Made by a program: the position numbers and the translations under genes. Of a stretch of DNA of 64,000 nucleotides, positions 28,732 to 37,859 are shown one piece after another (the stretch's first letter is position 1; each line of letters opens with the position of its first letter). The notes beneath the pieces were generated by a model. It searched no databases. It had not been told where the DNA came from and saw only the letters and a list, made by a program, of their open reading frames with translations. Source of the DNA: Paenarthrobacter nicotinovorans (GTDB lineage Bacteria; Actinomycetota; Actinomycetes; Actinomycetales; Micrococcaceae); contig NZ_CP089293.1 of the NCBI RefSeq assembly GCF_021919345.1, positions 930,001 through 994,000 of the forward strand, written 5' to 3'.

Positions 28732-29568
28732 TTGACATCGCAGAACGTCAGGGGCCGCCGCCGTGCGTCCGGCCCCGCTACTGAGCTGCGGCCAGCCCGC
28801 GTCGTAACGGAGATCCGGCCCCGCGACACCGAACGCCAGGTGCGCCGCCGTAAGAGCCCGTTGCGCCAGGTTGCCGACTTCGCCGCAGCAAGTGGCGTCG
28901 GGCAGAAGGCCGGAGTTGCGCTTGCCGCCACCGGACTTGCCCTGACTGTCGGCCTGCCGGCCACCAGCCCCGTCATGGCCACCTCGGAATCGGGACAGTC
29001 CGAATCTGCCCTGGCCGTTGGCGGCACTGTGGGAAGCCAGCCCGAGGTTTCCGCGGCAGCATCAGCCAAAATCGACTTCAGCCGCGCAGCTGTAGCCACC
29101 GCTGCGGACCCTGACGGAAAACTGAAGCAACTGCTCAGCGCCCAGTCGGCCGGCAGCATCCAGCGTGCTTCTTCCGTGGGCACCCTGGGCAGCCCCCTCG
29201 ACACGCTCACCACCGCTTCCCCCTTCGGTTACCGCGTCAGCCCCCTCACGGGCGGCACCGGCGACTTCCACCGCGGCCAGGACTTCGTGGCACAATGCGG
29301 AACTGCCGTGCATGCAGCTGCAGCAGGCAAAGTGACTTTTGCCGGGTGGCACGAGTACGGCGGAGGCAACCGTGTGGTTGTGGATCACGGCAACGGCCTG
29401 GAGACCACGTACAACCACCTGTCGTCCTTCAACGTCCAGGTGGGCCAGACGGTCAACCGCGGGGACACCGTAGCCCTGAGCGGCACCACAGGCGCCTCCA
29501 CCGGCTGCCACCTCCACTTCGAAGTACAGGTCAACGGCGAGGTCGTTGACCCCATGGGCTGGCTCTAA
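28732..29568 (+). CDS. Secreted M23-family peptidase (LytM-type wall endopeptidase)
   Basis: 278 residues from TTG 28732; the SD AGAGAGG lies 8 nt before. The N-terminus is long, basic and Arg-rich, then a hydrophobic stretch (GVALAATGLALTVGLP) acts as a signal peptide or anchor. The C-terminal M23 domain has the zinc motifs HRGQD and HLHFE, so the zinc site is complete and cleavage of peptidoglycan cross-links is expected. The c-di-AMP riboswitch links its synthesis to turgor/wall signalling. Its N-terminal region resembles those of the next two genes. Confidence 0.92.
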   Translation: MTSQNVRGRRRASGPATELRPARVVTEIRPRDTERQVRRRKSPLRQVADFAAASGVGQKAGVALAATGLALTVGLPATSPVMATSESGQSESALAVGGTVGSQPEVSAAASAKIDFSRAAVATAADPDGKLKQLLSAQSAGSIQRASSVGTLGSPLDTLTTASPFGYRVSPLTGGTGDFHRGQDFVAQCGTAVHAAAAGKVTFAGWHEYGGGNRVVVDHGNGLETTYNHLSSFNVQVGQTVNRGDTVALSGTTGASTGCHLHFEVQVNGEVVDPMGWL

Positions 29569-29692
29569 GCCAGTTGATGGTGCTCTCTCGCATTGATGAC
29601 AGGCCTCGTGACCTGAATGTGACATTCGCTTTCAATTGTTATAACCTTCAGAGCGCATCGGCTTTTTAGGGGGCCGGTGCACTTGAGTGGAT

Positions 29693-29861
29693 TGCCTAGC
29701 TCTGCCACCACTCGAGGTCCGTTCGCAAAATCGTCTGGCAGGGGCGGGGGAACCACTTCTGGTCTTCGAATGAAGGCCTTGGGGTTAAGTCGCAAAGTTT
29801 CCCAGTGAAGCAGCGCGGCCGGATGACTCCCATCCGAATCCGACAGCTCACCTCGCAGGCA
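29693..29861 (+). promoter_or_regulatory. c-di-AMP riboswitch (ydaO/yuaA type), copy 2
   Basis: TGCC (29693) pairs with GGCA (29858-29861) as P1. CTCTGCCA pairs with TGGCAGGG. GGCGGGGGAACCAC, CTTGGGGTTAAGTC and CCGACAGCTCACCTCGCAGG match copy 1. A stem GGATG/CATCC (29821-29835) has loop ACTCC, complementary to the SD GGGAGAGG (29864-29871). TATAAC at 29640 is a candidate -10, so this copy may have its own promoter. Confidence 0.92.
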
Positions 29862-29879
29862 TTGGGAGAGGCTACCTAC

Positions 29880-30611
29880 GTGTCATCACGCACTACCCCT
29901 GCGCGCCATCGCGCTGAATCGGTTCGTTCGAACCCGTTGAACACTCTTTCGAAGGCTGTTTCCTCGAACGCCGGTACCGTTGGCCGCCAGGCCGCCGTGC
30001 TGGCAGCAGCCTCAGGCCTCGTCCTTACTGTCGGGTTGCCGGCTCACGCCGCTGACACCGACGTCTCCACCTCGGAAGTCTCCAGCACCCAGCAGCTGGC
30101 TGCCACCGCAGTGGTCACTGCAGAGCCAACAGCCACCGTCTCCTTCGAGAGCCCCGTCGTGGCCACCAAGGAAGCCCCCAAGGTTGTCCAGCGTGCGGCC
30201 CTGGTCACAGAGCGCACGGCGGATGAAGCCACTGCAGTCACTGCCCAGTCCTCCGAAGCCAAGGAGTCCGCCTCCAGCGCGGCAGCATCCGGGCTCGCAG
30301 CGATTGCCTACACAGGAATCGGCTCGCCTTACGTATGGGGCGGCACTACTCCGAGCGGCTGGGACTGCTCCGGCTTCACCCAGTGGGTCTACGCCCAGGC
30401 CGGCATCAGCATCCCCCGCGTCAACGCCTGGACGGCCATGAAGCCCACCAGCGCCCCCCAGCCCGGTGACCTGGTCATGCAGAACGGCGGTGCGCACGTA
30501 GGCATCTACGTCGGCAACGGCATGATGATCAGTGCTTTGAACCCGGGCCAGGGAACCCTGCTGCACTCCGTGGCCTCCACCGGCACGTCTTCGTTCTTCA
30601 CCCTCCGCTAG
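29880..30611 (+). CDS. Secreted NlpC/P60-family wall hydrolase
   Basis: 243 residues from GTG 29880 (SD GGGAGAGG, 8 nt); the in-frame codons upstream lie inside the riboswitch. A basic N-terminus and hydrophobic segment (QAAVLAAASGLVLTVGLPAHAA) form a signal peptide with an AHA-A cleavage site. A disordered Ala/Thr/Val-rich region leads to the NlpC/P60 domain: catalytic Cys in WDCSGFTQWVY and His in GGAHVGIYVG. It probably cleaves D-Glu-to-diamino-acid bonds in stem peptides. Confidence 0.92.
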   Translation: MSSRTTPARHRAESVRSNPLNTLSKAVSSNAGTVGRQAAVLAAASGLVLTVGLPAHAADTDVSTSEVSSTQQLAATAVVTAEPTATVSFESPVVATKEAPKVVQRAALVTERTADEATAVTAQSSEAKESASSAAASGLAAIAYTGIGSPYVWGGTTPSGWDCSGFTQWVYAQAGISIPRVNAWTAMKPTSAPQPGDLVMQNGGAHVGIYVGNGMMISALNPGQGTLLHSVASTGTSSFFTLR

Positions 30612-30705
30612 AAACAACCCGATTCGGGGCCGGCTGACGTACCCCTGCCAGCTGACCCACTACCCACAGGTACCCCAACTGCCTGCGGATACGAAAGAGA
30701 AAACA

Positions 30706-31488
30706 ATGACCAGTGCACACAAAGTTGCACGGCACCGCGCTGAGGCCCCCAAGACCAGCTCGCTTGCCGTCATCGCAAAGGCCGTCACCGTCAACGCCGG
30801 TGGCGTCGGCCGCCAGGCAGCAGTCATCGCCGCAGCTTCAGGCTTGGTGCTGACCAGCGGTATCGCTGCCAATGCTGCTGAGACGAATGTCGACCGCGAA
30901 TCGACGTCGACGTCCGCCCTCGATGTCCAGTCTGTTGCCCAGGCCACCATCGCTGCGGACTCCACGGTTGCCATCTCTTACGAGCGTCCCGTGGTCACCA
31001 CCGTGGAAGCTCCGGCTCCCGTGGTTGAAGAGGCTCCGGCAAAGGTTGAGGCCAAGGCATCGACCAAGTCCACCGCCACCGCGGCTCCGGCCACGAACGC
31101 CTCATTGGCCGTCAGCACTGCCACCCCTGCACCCGCTGCTCCGGCTGCGTCCAGCGGACTCGGTGCAGCAATTGCTGCCGCCGCGTACGCCCAGCTCGGT
31201 GTCACGCAGGACTGCACCATGCTGGTCACCAACTCCCTGGCAGCAGTGGGAATTCACTTCCACGACTGGCCCGCCGGTTACCTTTCGCTGGGCCGCACCG
31301 TGAGTGCAGCAGAAGCGCAGCCCGGGGACCTCGCCTACTACGCCAACGGCGGTTTGGCCGGACAGGCACACATTGCTGTGTACGTCGGCAACGGCATGGC
31401 AGTCCACGGTGGATGGAACGGATCCACCACGGCACTGTTCAGCGTCAACGTCGGCTCCGGCCCGGTCTTCATCCGCGTCAACGGCTGA
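30706..31488 (+). CDS. Secreted NlpC/P60-like or CHAP-like wall hydrolase, paralogue
   Basis: 260 residues from ATG 30706 (AAAGAGA upstream). Signal peptide (GRQAAVIAAASGLVLTSGIAANAA) is nearly the same as in the preceding gene, showing recent common origin. A low-complexity Ala/Pro/Val linker follows. The C-terminal domain has Cys in QDCTMLVTNSL and His in GQAHIAVYVGNG, a Cys-His papain-like layout, but the SGF after Cys is replaced by TML, so substrate range may differ. It has no riboswitch of its own; a strong terminator follows. Confidence 0.85.
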   Translation: MTSAHKVARHRAEAPKTSSLAVIAKAVTVNAGGVGRQAAVIAAASGLVLTSGIAANAAETNVDRESTSTSALDVQSVAQATIAADSTVAISYERPVVTTVEAPAPVVEEAPAKVEAKASTKSTATAAPATNASLAVSTATPAPAAPAASSGLGAAIAAAAYAQLGVTQDCTMLVTNSLAAVGIHFHDWPAGYLSLGRTVSAAEAQPGDLAYYANGGLAGQAHIAVYVGNGMAVHGGWNGSTTALFSVNVGSGPVFIRVNG

Positions 31489-31502
31489 CAATCAGCTCCC
31501 GG

Positions 31503-31542
31503 AACACCCCGCAGGCAGATGCCTGCGGGGTGTTTTGCTTTA
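31503..31542 (+). terminator. Intrinsic terminator after the wall-hydrolase cluster
   Basis: A perfect 15-bp stem (31503-31517 with 31520-31534, centre GA) lies 15 bases past the stop, followed by a T-rich TTGCTTTAA tail. It closes the three-gene cluster. Confidence 0.92.
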
Positions 31543-31704
31543 ATCACGCGTGAACTTTTGCCGACACTGTGAGCGAAACGACAAATAAATTCGTTGATAC
31601 GGCATATAAGTGCTTACCCTTGTGTTGTCGATCCACAGCCCGTACATGCAGAGGGCAGCCGGCCCTCGTGCCCCTGACGGGTGCGGCCGTGAAGAGGTAC
31701 GTGC

Positions 31705-32205
31705 ATGCGCACACTCGTTCTGAATGCTGGATATGAACCGCTGGCGGTAATAACATTCCGCCGGGCGCTGGTCCTTGTGCTCACTGGGAAAGCAAGCGTA
31801 GTGGCCGAAGGCGACGAGCCTGTCGTCGGGCCACAGGAGATTCTCGGACGCCCCTCCGTGATCCTCCTTAACCGCTACATCCGCCCCAAGTACAACAAGA
31901 TCACTGCCGTGAGTCGCCGCGGGGTTCTTCGCCGCGACGGTCACCGTTGCGCCTACTGCGGGAAAACAGCCCACACCATAGATCACGTCCACCCCAAGTC
32001 CAGGGGCGGCGCGGATTCCTGGGAAAACCTGGTTGCGGCGTGCTTGAAATGCAACAACGCCAAGAGCGACCACACGCTTGCCGAAATGGGCTGGAAACTC
32101 CGTTTCAAACCCGGTGTGCCCCAGGGGACCATGTGGCAGATCAAAGAACTCGAGAAACCTGCGCCGGACTGGGACCCGTTCCTTCTGCCGGAATCCGCTG
32201 CCTGA
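31705..32205 (+). CDS. HNH endonuclease
   Basis: 166 residues (SD GAAGAGG, 7 nt). The N-terminal third (MRTLVLNAGYEPLAVITFRRALVLVLTGKA) is the common actinobacterial HNH lead domain. The HNH zinc-beta-beta-alpha fold follows: CAYCG, the catalytic IDHVHPKSRGG, and WENLVAACLKCNNAK. All metal and catalytic residues are present. This ubiquitous actinobacterial type has no settled function. It is probably transcribed alone, ahead of the Mo-cofactor operon. Confidence 0.92.
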   Translation: MRTLVLNAGYEPLAVITFRRALVLVLTGKASVVAEGDEPVVGPQEILGRPSVILLNRYIRPKYNKITAVSRRGVLRRDGHRCAYCGKTAHTIDHVHPKSRGGADSWENLVAACLKCNNAKSDHTLAEMGWKLRFKPGVPQGTMWQIKELEKPAPDWDPFLLPESAA

Positions 32206-32247
32206 TCGATTTCTGCTGACCTCCCGCCGTCCGGGTACGCTGGGCGG

Positions 32248-33144
32248 ATGGAGTTCAACGCCGTTGTTTTGGCGGGTGGCAGGGCCACCCGCCTCGGTGG
32301 CGTGCCCAAGCCCACGTTGAAGTACGACGGCGGCACCCTCCTTTCGCACGCACTGGAGGCTGCCCGGGCTGCTGCGGCCACCGTAGTGGTGGGTCCCGGC
32401 GAGCACGGAGTGCATTTGCCCGGATCCGTGCTGCTCGCGCGTGAGGAGCCGGCCTATGCGGGCCCGGCAGCGGCGATCGCCGCAGGGTTGTCGGCACTTG
32501 ATACGGCCGGGATGAGATCCCCCTGGACACTGGTTTTGGCCTGCGATATGCCCAAGGCATCGCAGGGGATCGGCCGCCTGTTGGAAGTGCTCGCTGGGCA
32601 CCCCGGGGTAGAGGGTGTCATGGCGGTATCCGCTGACGGGCGGAAGCAGCCGTTGTTGGGCATTTACAGCACGGCTGCTCTGGACCGGGAGGTGGCCTCG
32701 GCCATCCGGGGTTCCGGGTTAACGAACTCTTCAGTGTTCAAGCTGCTTGCTAGGCTGAACCTGCTGGACGTTGACGTCCCCGCGGGGTCCACAGACGACG
32801 TGGATACGTGGGAGGACGCCGCGGTGCTGGGTATTGACTACGAGTTGGAGGCGGACGTGAAGAGCCAGGAAGAAACGCTCGAGGACTGGTGCCGCATATT
32901 GCTGCAGGCGTTTGAGCTTGAGGGCGTGGAAATAGACATCAACGAGGTACTGGCCGTGGCAGGAGTGGCCGCGCATTCGGTGGTTCGCCCGGCCGCGCCG
33001 CTCACCACCTTCATTGCAGGCTTCGCGGCGGGAATGGCCCGTGGTATTGGCCAGGCCAGCGATGACGCCTCCATGAAAGCGGCCCTGGACCTGGCCCGCA
33101 AAATCGCCAAGGAGTACTCGGAGACCGGGACTGACGCCGAATGA
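32248..33144 (+). CDS. mobA: MobA-like molybdenum cofactor guanylyltransferase fused to DUF6457
   Basis: 298 residues. The N-terminal nucleotidyltransferase (1 to about 195) has the NTP-binding VLAGGRATRLGGVPKP and the metal-binding ACDMPK motif, and should attach GMP to the molybdopterin cofactor. The C-terminal 95 residues (TLEDWCRILLQAFELEGVEIDINEVLAVAGV...FIAGFAAGMARG) match DUF6457, usually a separate small protein beside molybdenum genes. The moeA start overlaps its stop by 4 bases (ATGA), so they are translationally coupled. Confidence 0.88.
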   Translation: MEFNAVVLAGGRATRLGGVPKPTLKYDGGTLLSHALEAARAAAATVVVGPGEHGVHLPGSVLLAREEPAYAGPAAAIAAGLSALDTAGMRSPWTLVLACDMPKASQGIGRLLEVLAGHPGVEGVMAVSADGRKQPLLGIYSTAALDREVASAIRGSGLTNSSVFKLLARLNLLDVDVPAGSTDDVDTWEDAAVLGIDYELEADVKSQEETLEDWCRILLQAFELEGVEIDINEVLAVAGVAAHSVVRPAAPLTTFIAGFAAGMARGIGQASDDASMKAALDLARKIAKEYSETGTDAE

Positions 33145-34484
33145 CGGAGGCCCCCGGCGAGGGCCACCACGCGGCACACACATGGCAGGAAGCCCGGCAG
33201 CGCGCGTTCGACGCCGCCACGCCCATACCCCCGGGGCCGGTTCCCCTGGCAAAAGCCCTTGGCCGTACCCTGGCCTCTGATGCCCTGGCTATCCAGGACA
33301 TGCCCCACTACGCCTCCTCCGCGATGGATGGATGGGCAGTGAACGGCAGCGGCCCGTGGATCCTCAGTGAACCCGGTCAGCGTCTGGCGCCCCACCAAGC
33401 GAGCCCGATAGTCACCGGCGGACTCATTCCGCCCGGCGCCAAGGCCGTCTTGCGAAGCGAGAGCGGTATCATCACCACCGACGACGACGGTCTGCCGGTT
33501 CTCGCGCTTGGCGGCGCCGCCAAGCCGGGGGAGCCCCGCAACGGCCAGCACATCCGCAAGGCCGCAGAAGAAGCGGCCGAAGGTGACGTCCTGCTCAAGG
33601 CCGGAACACGCCTGAACCCCGCGCACATTGCCCTAGCGGCCCTTGCCGGCCTGGATCACGTGGATGTTCTGGGAAAGCCCTTGGTCCGCTTCCTCCTGAC
33701 AGGCTCGGAAGTGGTGGAGCGCGGCATCCCGCAACCGGGTCAGGTCAGGGACACTTTCGGGCCACAATTAGGTGCAGTAGTGGAACTCCTGGGCGGAATC
33801 GCCGGCGAACAACTCCGGGTGGGTGACAGCTACGAGGAATGGATGGCCGCGCTTCAGGATACTGAGCCGGAACCAGGCGGACCGGACGCAGAAACAGAGC
33901 CGCCGGCCGACGTCGTCATCACGACCGGCGGGACCGGGCGCTCCGGAACGGACCACTTCCGGAGGGCCGTGGCCGAACTCGGCGGCCGCCTGCTGATCGA
34001 TGGCATCGCGATGCGGCCAGGGCACCCGGCCGTTTTGGCGGAACTTCCTGATGGAAGGTTCGTGGTGGGGCTGCCGGGCAACCCTTTGGCCGCGATGATG
34101 GCTCTCTTCACTGTCGGGGCGCCGTTGCTTGCAGCCCTCGGGCATGCCCGCCCGGCTGACGTGGGAGAAGTGCCGTGCGGCACCACCATCGATGCTGATC
34201 CGGGGCGAACGCGTCTGATGCCCTTCAGGCTGGTCTATGGCCTGGCGTCGCCGGCCCAGCACACAGGTCCGGGAATGATGCGGGGATTGGCCGGCGCTGA
34301 CGGGGTCATGATTGTGCCTCCCCATGGAGTCCAGCTGGGGGAACTGGTCCCTGCTTTCCCTTTGCCCTGGGCGAAGCCGTTGCCCGCGCCGAAGCCGCCG
34401 GAGGACAAACCGCGGAAGACGCAGGCCCGGCCTCCGCGCAAGGCTCCCGCTGGTCCTGTCGATTGGAGCGGACTGGACGCCTGA
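33141..34484 (+). CDS. moeA: Molybdopterin molybdotransferase MoeA
   Basis: 447 residues; ATG overlaps the mobA stop. Hallmarks include MPHYASSAMDGWAV near residue 55, IVTGGLIPPGA, and the MPT-binding TTGGTGRSGTDHF. It inserts molybdate into adenylylated molybdopterin. A GLPGNPLAAMM segment and a C-terminal beta domain are present. A Pro/Lys/Arg-rich tail after about residue 410 is unusual for the family and probably disordered. It is the second gene of the Mo operon. Confidence 0.9.
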   Translation: MTEAPGEGHHAAHTWQEARQRAFDAATPIPPGPVPLAKALGRTLASDALAIQDMPHYASSAMDGWAVNGSGPWILSEPGQRLAPHQASPIVTGGLIPPGAKAVLRSESGIITTDDDGLPVLALGGAAKPGEPRNGQHIRKAAEEAAEGDVLLKAGTRLNPAHIALAALAGLDHVDVLGKPLVRFLLTGSEVVERGIPQPGQVRDTFGPQLGAVVELLGGIAGEQLRVGDSYEEWMAALQDTEPEPGGPDAETEPPADVVITTGGTGRSGTDHFRRAVAELGGRLLIDGIAMRPGHPAVLAELPDGRFVVGLPGNPLAAMMALFTVGAPLLAALGHARPADVGEVPCGTTIDADPGRTRLMPFRLVYGLASPAQHTGPGMMRGLAGADGVMIVPPHGVQLGELVPAFPLPWAKPLPAPKPPEDKPRKTQARPPRKAPAGPVDWSGLDA

Positions 34485-34514
34485 CCGCAGGATGCAAGAT
34501 GCAATGATGGACCT

Positions 34515-36821
34515 ATGAACAGGCACGCTCCCGAACAGGACATCAATGAAGATGACCTGCAAATCCATCCGCCCAAACGAGCCGCAGCAGGTGTCAAGGC
34601 CGTCACGGTCGCCCTCGAGCGCGGTTATGCCCAAGCCGGTGTAACCCGGACTGTCCGGTCCATGCTGCGGGTCAACCAGCATGACGGCTTCGATTGCCCC
34701 GGCTGTGCGTGGCCGGAATCGATCACCGGCAGGCGGAGCCCGGCAGAGTTCTGCGAGAATGGCGCCAAAGCCATCGCCGAGGAAAGCACCACCCGTACAG
34801 TGGGTGCCGGATTCTGGGCTGAGCACCCGATTGCCGAACTGGAAGGCAAAACCGAGTACTGGCTGGGCAGCCAGGGCCGCATCGCCGAGCCTGTCGTCAT
34901 CAGGCCGGGGGACACGCACTACTCACCGATCAGCTGGACCGATGCTTTCGCCTTGATCGGCGAACACATCAATGCCACCACCCCGGATAAGTGTGTGTTC
35001 TACACCTCCGGCAGGACAGCCAACGAGACCGCCTTCATGTACCAGCTGTTCGCACGAAGCCTGGGCACCAACAACCTGCCGGACTGCTCCAACATGTGCC
35101 ATGAGTCCTCAGGCAGTGCGTTGAACCCCACCATCGGGATCGGCAAGGGCACTGTTTCGCTGGACGACATCCACCACTCGGAGCTGGTGCTGGTAGTGGG
35201 CCAAAACCCGGGCACCAACCATCCGCGGATGCTGTCCGCCCTGCGGGACTGCAAGAACAACGGCGGCAAAGTGGTGGCCGTAAACCCGCTTCCCGAGGCC
35301 GGACTCCTGAATTTCAAGGACCCCCAGTCCCTCAACGGCGTGATCGGTGGCGGCACCACCATTGCCGATGAGTTCCTCCAGATCAAGGTCGGTGGCGACC
35401 TCGCGCTGTTCCAGGCCCTGGGCCACCTGCTCCTGGAGGAAGAGAAGCGCAACCCGGGCACCGTCGTCGACCATTCCTTTATCGAGAGCCAGACCGAAGG
35501 CTTTGACGCCTACCGGGAAGCGCGTTCCGTGCTGGACTGGGCTGAGACAGAACGGGCCACCGGACTCTCGTGCGCGGAGATCACCAAGGTTGCCGGGATG
35601 ATGGCAGCTTCCAAGGCCACGGTCATTTGCTGGGCGCTCGGGCTGACCCAGCAGCCGCACTCGGTGGACACGCTGCGCGAGATCATCAACCTGCTCTTGC
35701 TGCAGGGCAACTTCGGCAAGCGCGGCGCTGGTGCTTGTCCGGTTCGTGGCCACTCCAACGTGCAGGGCGACCGCACCATGGGGATCTGGGAGAAACCCAA
35801 GGAATCCTTCCTGGCTGCCCTGGACCAGGAATTCGGCTTCCACATGCCCCGGGACCACGGCTACGACTCCGTGGAAACACAGCACGCCCTGGAAAAGGGA
35901 GACGTGGACGTGTTCGTCTCCATGGGCGGGAACTTTGCCGCTGCCGGCTCGGACACGGCGGCGTTGGAGGAGGGCCTGAAGAGGGCCGGGCTGACCGTGC
36001 ACATCTCCACCAAACCCAACCGCGCCCACATTGTCCATGGCCGGACGTCGCTGATCCTGCCGACACTGGGGCGGACCGACACGGACGACAAGCACCCCAA
36101 AGGCAAGCAGTTCCTTTCGGTGGAAGACTCCATGTCCGTCATCCATAAGACACAAGGCAGGCTGGAACCGGTCTCCGAACACCTGCTCAGCGAACCCGTG
36201 ATCGTAGCCCGCATGGCCCAGGCCACCTTCGGTGACGACCACAGCGTGGACTGGCGGGCCATGGCCGAGGATTACGACGTGATCCGGGACCACATCTCGC
36301 GCGTCATACCTGGATTTGAGGACTTCAACGCAAGGGTCCGGACAAAGAACGGCTTCGTACTGCCGAACCCGCCCCGTGATTCCCGCACCTTTGCTACGGA
36401 TATCGGAAAGGGCCGGTTCTCCGTGCGGCCGCTGGAGTACCTTGAAGCGCCCGAGGGCCACCTGATCCTGCAAACCGTGCGCAGCCACGACCAGTACAAC
36501 ACCACGTTCTATGGCCTGGATGACCGTTACCGTGGCGTCTCGGATGGGCGCCGGGTGGTCCTGGTCCACCCGGACGACCTGACGGAGCTGGGTTTCAATG
36601 ACCGTGATCTGGTGGATGTCATCTCCACCTTCGCCGGAACCGAGCGCCGGGCCGACAAGTTCCGGCTCATCGGTTACCCGACCGCCAGGGGATGCGCTGC
36701 GGCGTACTTCCCGGAAGCCAATGCCCTGGTGCACCGTGAGCTGGTGGCCCGGGAATCAAACACCCCCGGTTACAAGGCCATGACTGTGCGCTTTGTAAAC
36801 CATGAGGAGAACGGATCCTGA
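34515..36821 (+). CDS. FdhF/YdeP-family molybdopterin oxidoreductase
   Basis: 768 residues, normal for this family. Three cysteines near the N-terminus (C61 and C64 in DCPGCAWP, and C80) could hold an Fe-S cluster. Mo-bis-MGD binding regions follow (VFYTSGRTANETAF, LVLVVGQNPGTNHPR, NFGKRGAGACPVRGHSNVQGDRTMG), then a C-terminal molydop-binding barrel. There is no selenocysteine codon. The YdeP group is related to formate dehydrogenase H but its substrate is unsettled. FdhD downstream supports maturation by sulfur transfer. Confidence 0.9.
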   Translation: MNRHAPEQDINEDDLQIHPPKRAAAGVKAVTVALERGYAQAGVTRTVRSMLRVNQHDGFDCPGCAWPESITGRRSPAEFCENGAKAIAEESTTRTVGAGFWAEHPIAELEGKTEYWLGSQGRIAEPVVIRPGDTHYSPISWTDAFALIGEHINATTPDKCVFYTSGRTANETAFMYQLFARSLGTNNLPDCSNMCHESSGSALNPTIGIGKGTVSLDDIHHSELVLVVGQNPGTNHPRMLSALRDCKNNGGKVVAVNPLPEAGLLNFKDPQSLNGVIGGGTTIADEFLQIKVGGDLALFQALGHLLLEEEKRNPGTVVDHSFIESQTEGFDAYREARSVLDWAETERATGLSCAEITKVAGMMAASKATVICWALGLTQQPHSVDTLREIINLLLLQGNFGKRGAGACPVRGHSNVQGDRTMGIWEKPKESFLAALDQEFGFHMPRDHGYDSVETQHALEKGDVDVFVSMGGNFAAAGSDTAALEEGLKRAGLTVHISTKPNRAHIVHGRTSLILPTLGRTDTDDKHPKGKQFLSVEDSMSVIHKTQGRLEPVSEHLLSEPVIVARMAQATFGDDHSVDWRAMAEDYDVIRDHISRVIPGFEDFNARVRTKNGFVLPNPPRDSRTFATDIGKGRFSVRPLEYLEAPEGHLILQTVRSHDQYNTTFYGLDDRYRGVSDGRRVVLVHPDDLTELGFNDRDLVDVISTFAGTERRADKFRLIGYPTARGCAAAYFPEANALVHRELVARESNTPGYKAMTVRFVNHEENGS

Positions 36822-36822
36822 C

Positions 36823-37686
36823 GTGGGACGCGTGACGCAACGCCGCAAGGTGCACAAGTTCGTCCTTGACGGTTCGCCCCAGGCTTTGGAGCATCCCGTC
36901 CGTTTCAAGGAAGATGTCCTGGCGGTGGAGGAGCCCCTGGAAATCCGGCTTGGAGACATGTCCTTCTCGGTGACCATGCGGACCCCGGGGGACGACTTTG
37001 ACCTGGTGGCGGGCTTCCTGGTGTCGGAGGGCATTGTGTGGGAGCCTTCGCAGCTGATTTCCGAGCGTTTTTGTTCGGGGGAGGACGAGAACGGGGTTCA
37101 GACATTCAACGTCGTGGATGCCCAGCTCCGTCCTGACGTGGACCGCCCTGACACGGGCAGGAACGTGTACACGTCCAGTTCGTGCGGCATTTGCGGCACG
37201 GACTCGATCGAGGCCGTCCGCAAGTCCTCCCGCCACAGCCCCAAGGAGGACGACGTCACCATCCCCGTGGCGGCGCTGGCCGCACTTCCGGACCGGCTCC
37301 GCGAGGCACAGGCGGTCTTTGACAAGACGGGCGGCGTCCACGCTGCCGGACTCTTCCGGATTCACGACGACGGCACCACCGAGCTGCTGTGCCTCCGGGA
37401 AGATGTCGGCCGGCATAATGCGGTGGACAAGGTGGTGGGCTGGGCACTGCGCGCCGGCAAGCTGCCCTTGCGCGGTACCGTGCTGCAGGTTTCCGGGCGG
37501 GCATCTTTTGAGCTGGTGCAGAAAGCGGCCATGGCCGGGATCCCCGTCCTGGCCGCGGTCAGCGCGCCCTCCAGCCTTGCTGCTGAACTTGCCGTGGAGT
37601 CCGGCATCACCTTGGTGGGCTTCAGCCGGGGATCGAGCCTGAACGTGTACGCCGGCCGGGACCGGATAGTCGGGCAGCCAGGTTAA
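36823..37686 (+). CDS. fdhD: Formate dehydrogenase accessory sulfurtransferase FdhD
   Basis: 287 residues from GTG 36823, immediately after the fdhF stop; a frame from 36802 lies inside that gene and is rejected. The CGICG loop (SSSCGICGTDS, near residue 115) carries the sulfur-accepting cysteines. DVGRHNAVDKVVGWAL and SGRASFELVQKAAMAGIPVLAAVSAPSSLA are family signatures. FdhD passes sulfur from IscS-type desulfurase to the Mo cofactor of formate dehydrogenases. It ends the operon mobA-moeA-fdhF-fdhD. Confidence 0.93.
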   Translation: MGRVTQRRKVHKFVLDGSPQALEHPVRFKEDVLAVEEPLEIRLGDMSFSVTMRTPGDDFDLVAGFLVSEGIVWEPSQLISERFCSGEDENGVQTFNVVDAQLRPDVDRPDTGRNVYTSSSCGICGTDSIEAVRKSSRHSPKEDDVTIPVAALAALPDRLREAQAVFDKTGGVHAAGLFRIHDDGTTELLCLREDVGRHNAVDKVVGWALRAGKLPLRGTVLQVSGRASFELVQKAAMAGIPVLAAVSAPSSLAAELAVESGITLVGFSRGSSLNVYAGRDRIVGQPG

Positions 37687-37859
37687 AGCTGGTGGGTGCC
37701 TGGGGATAGTGTCCAATCACTTGGCTATTGTCCGCGAACGCCGTAGATTTTATCCATCGATTGGAAGCGCGGCGAAAACCATAAATGCCGTCCACGCCAA
37801 GCACGCCGGGGCCGGGTCACCAAGCCTGGCCGCCCAGCCAACGCCCAAAGGGGAAATAA

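Noticed and set aside
30612..30705. Third c-di-AMP riboswitch before gene 30706
   Set aside because: The 94-base gap lacks the GGGGGAACC and CCGACAGC blocks.
31620..31700. Possible riboswitch before the HNH gene
   Set aside because: Short GC-rich complementary patches only; none of the conserved ydaO or other riboswitch blocks were found.
32838..33626. 262-codon minus-strand frame across the mobA-moeA junction
   Set aside because: Shadow of two real, coupled genes; no motif.
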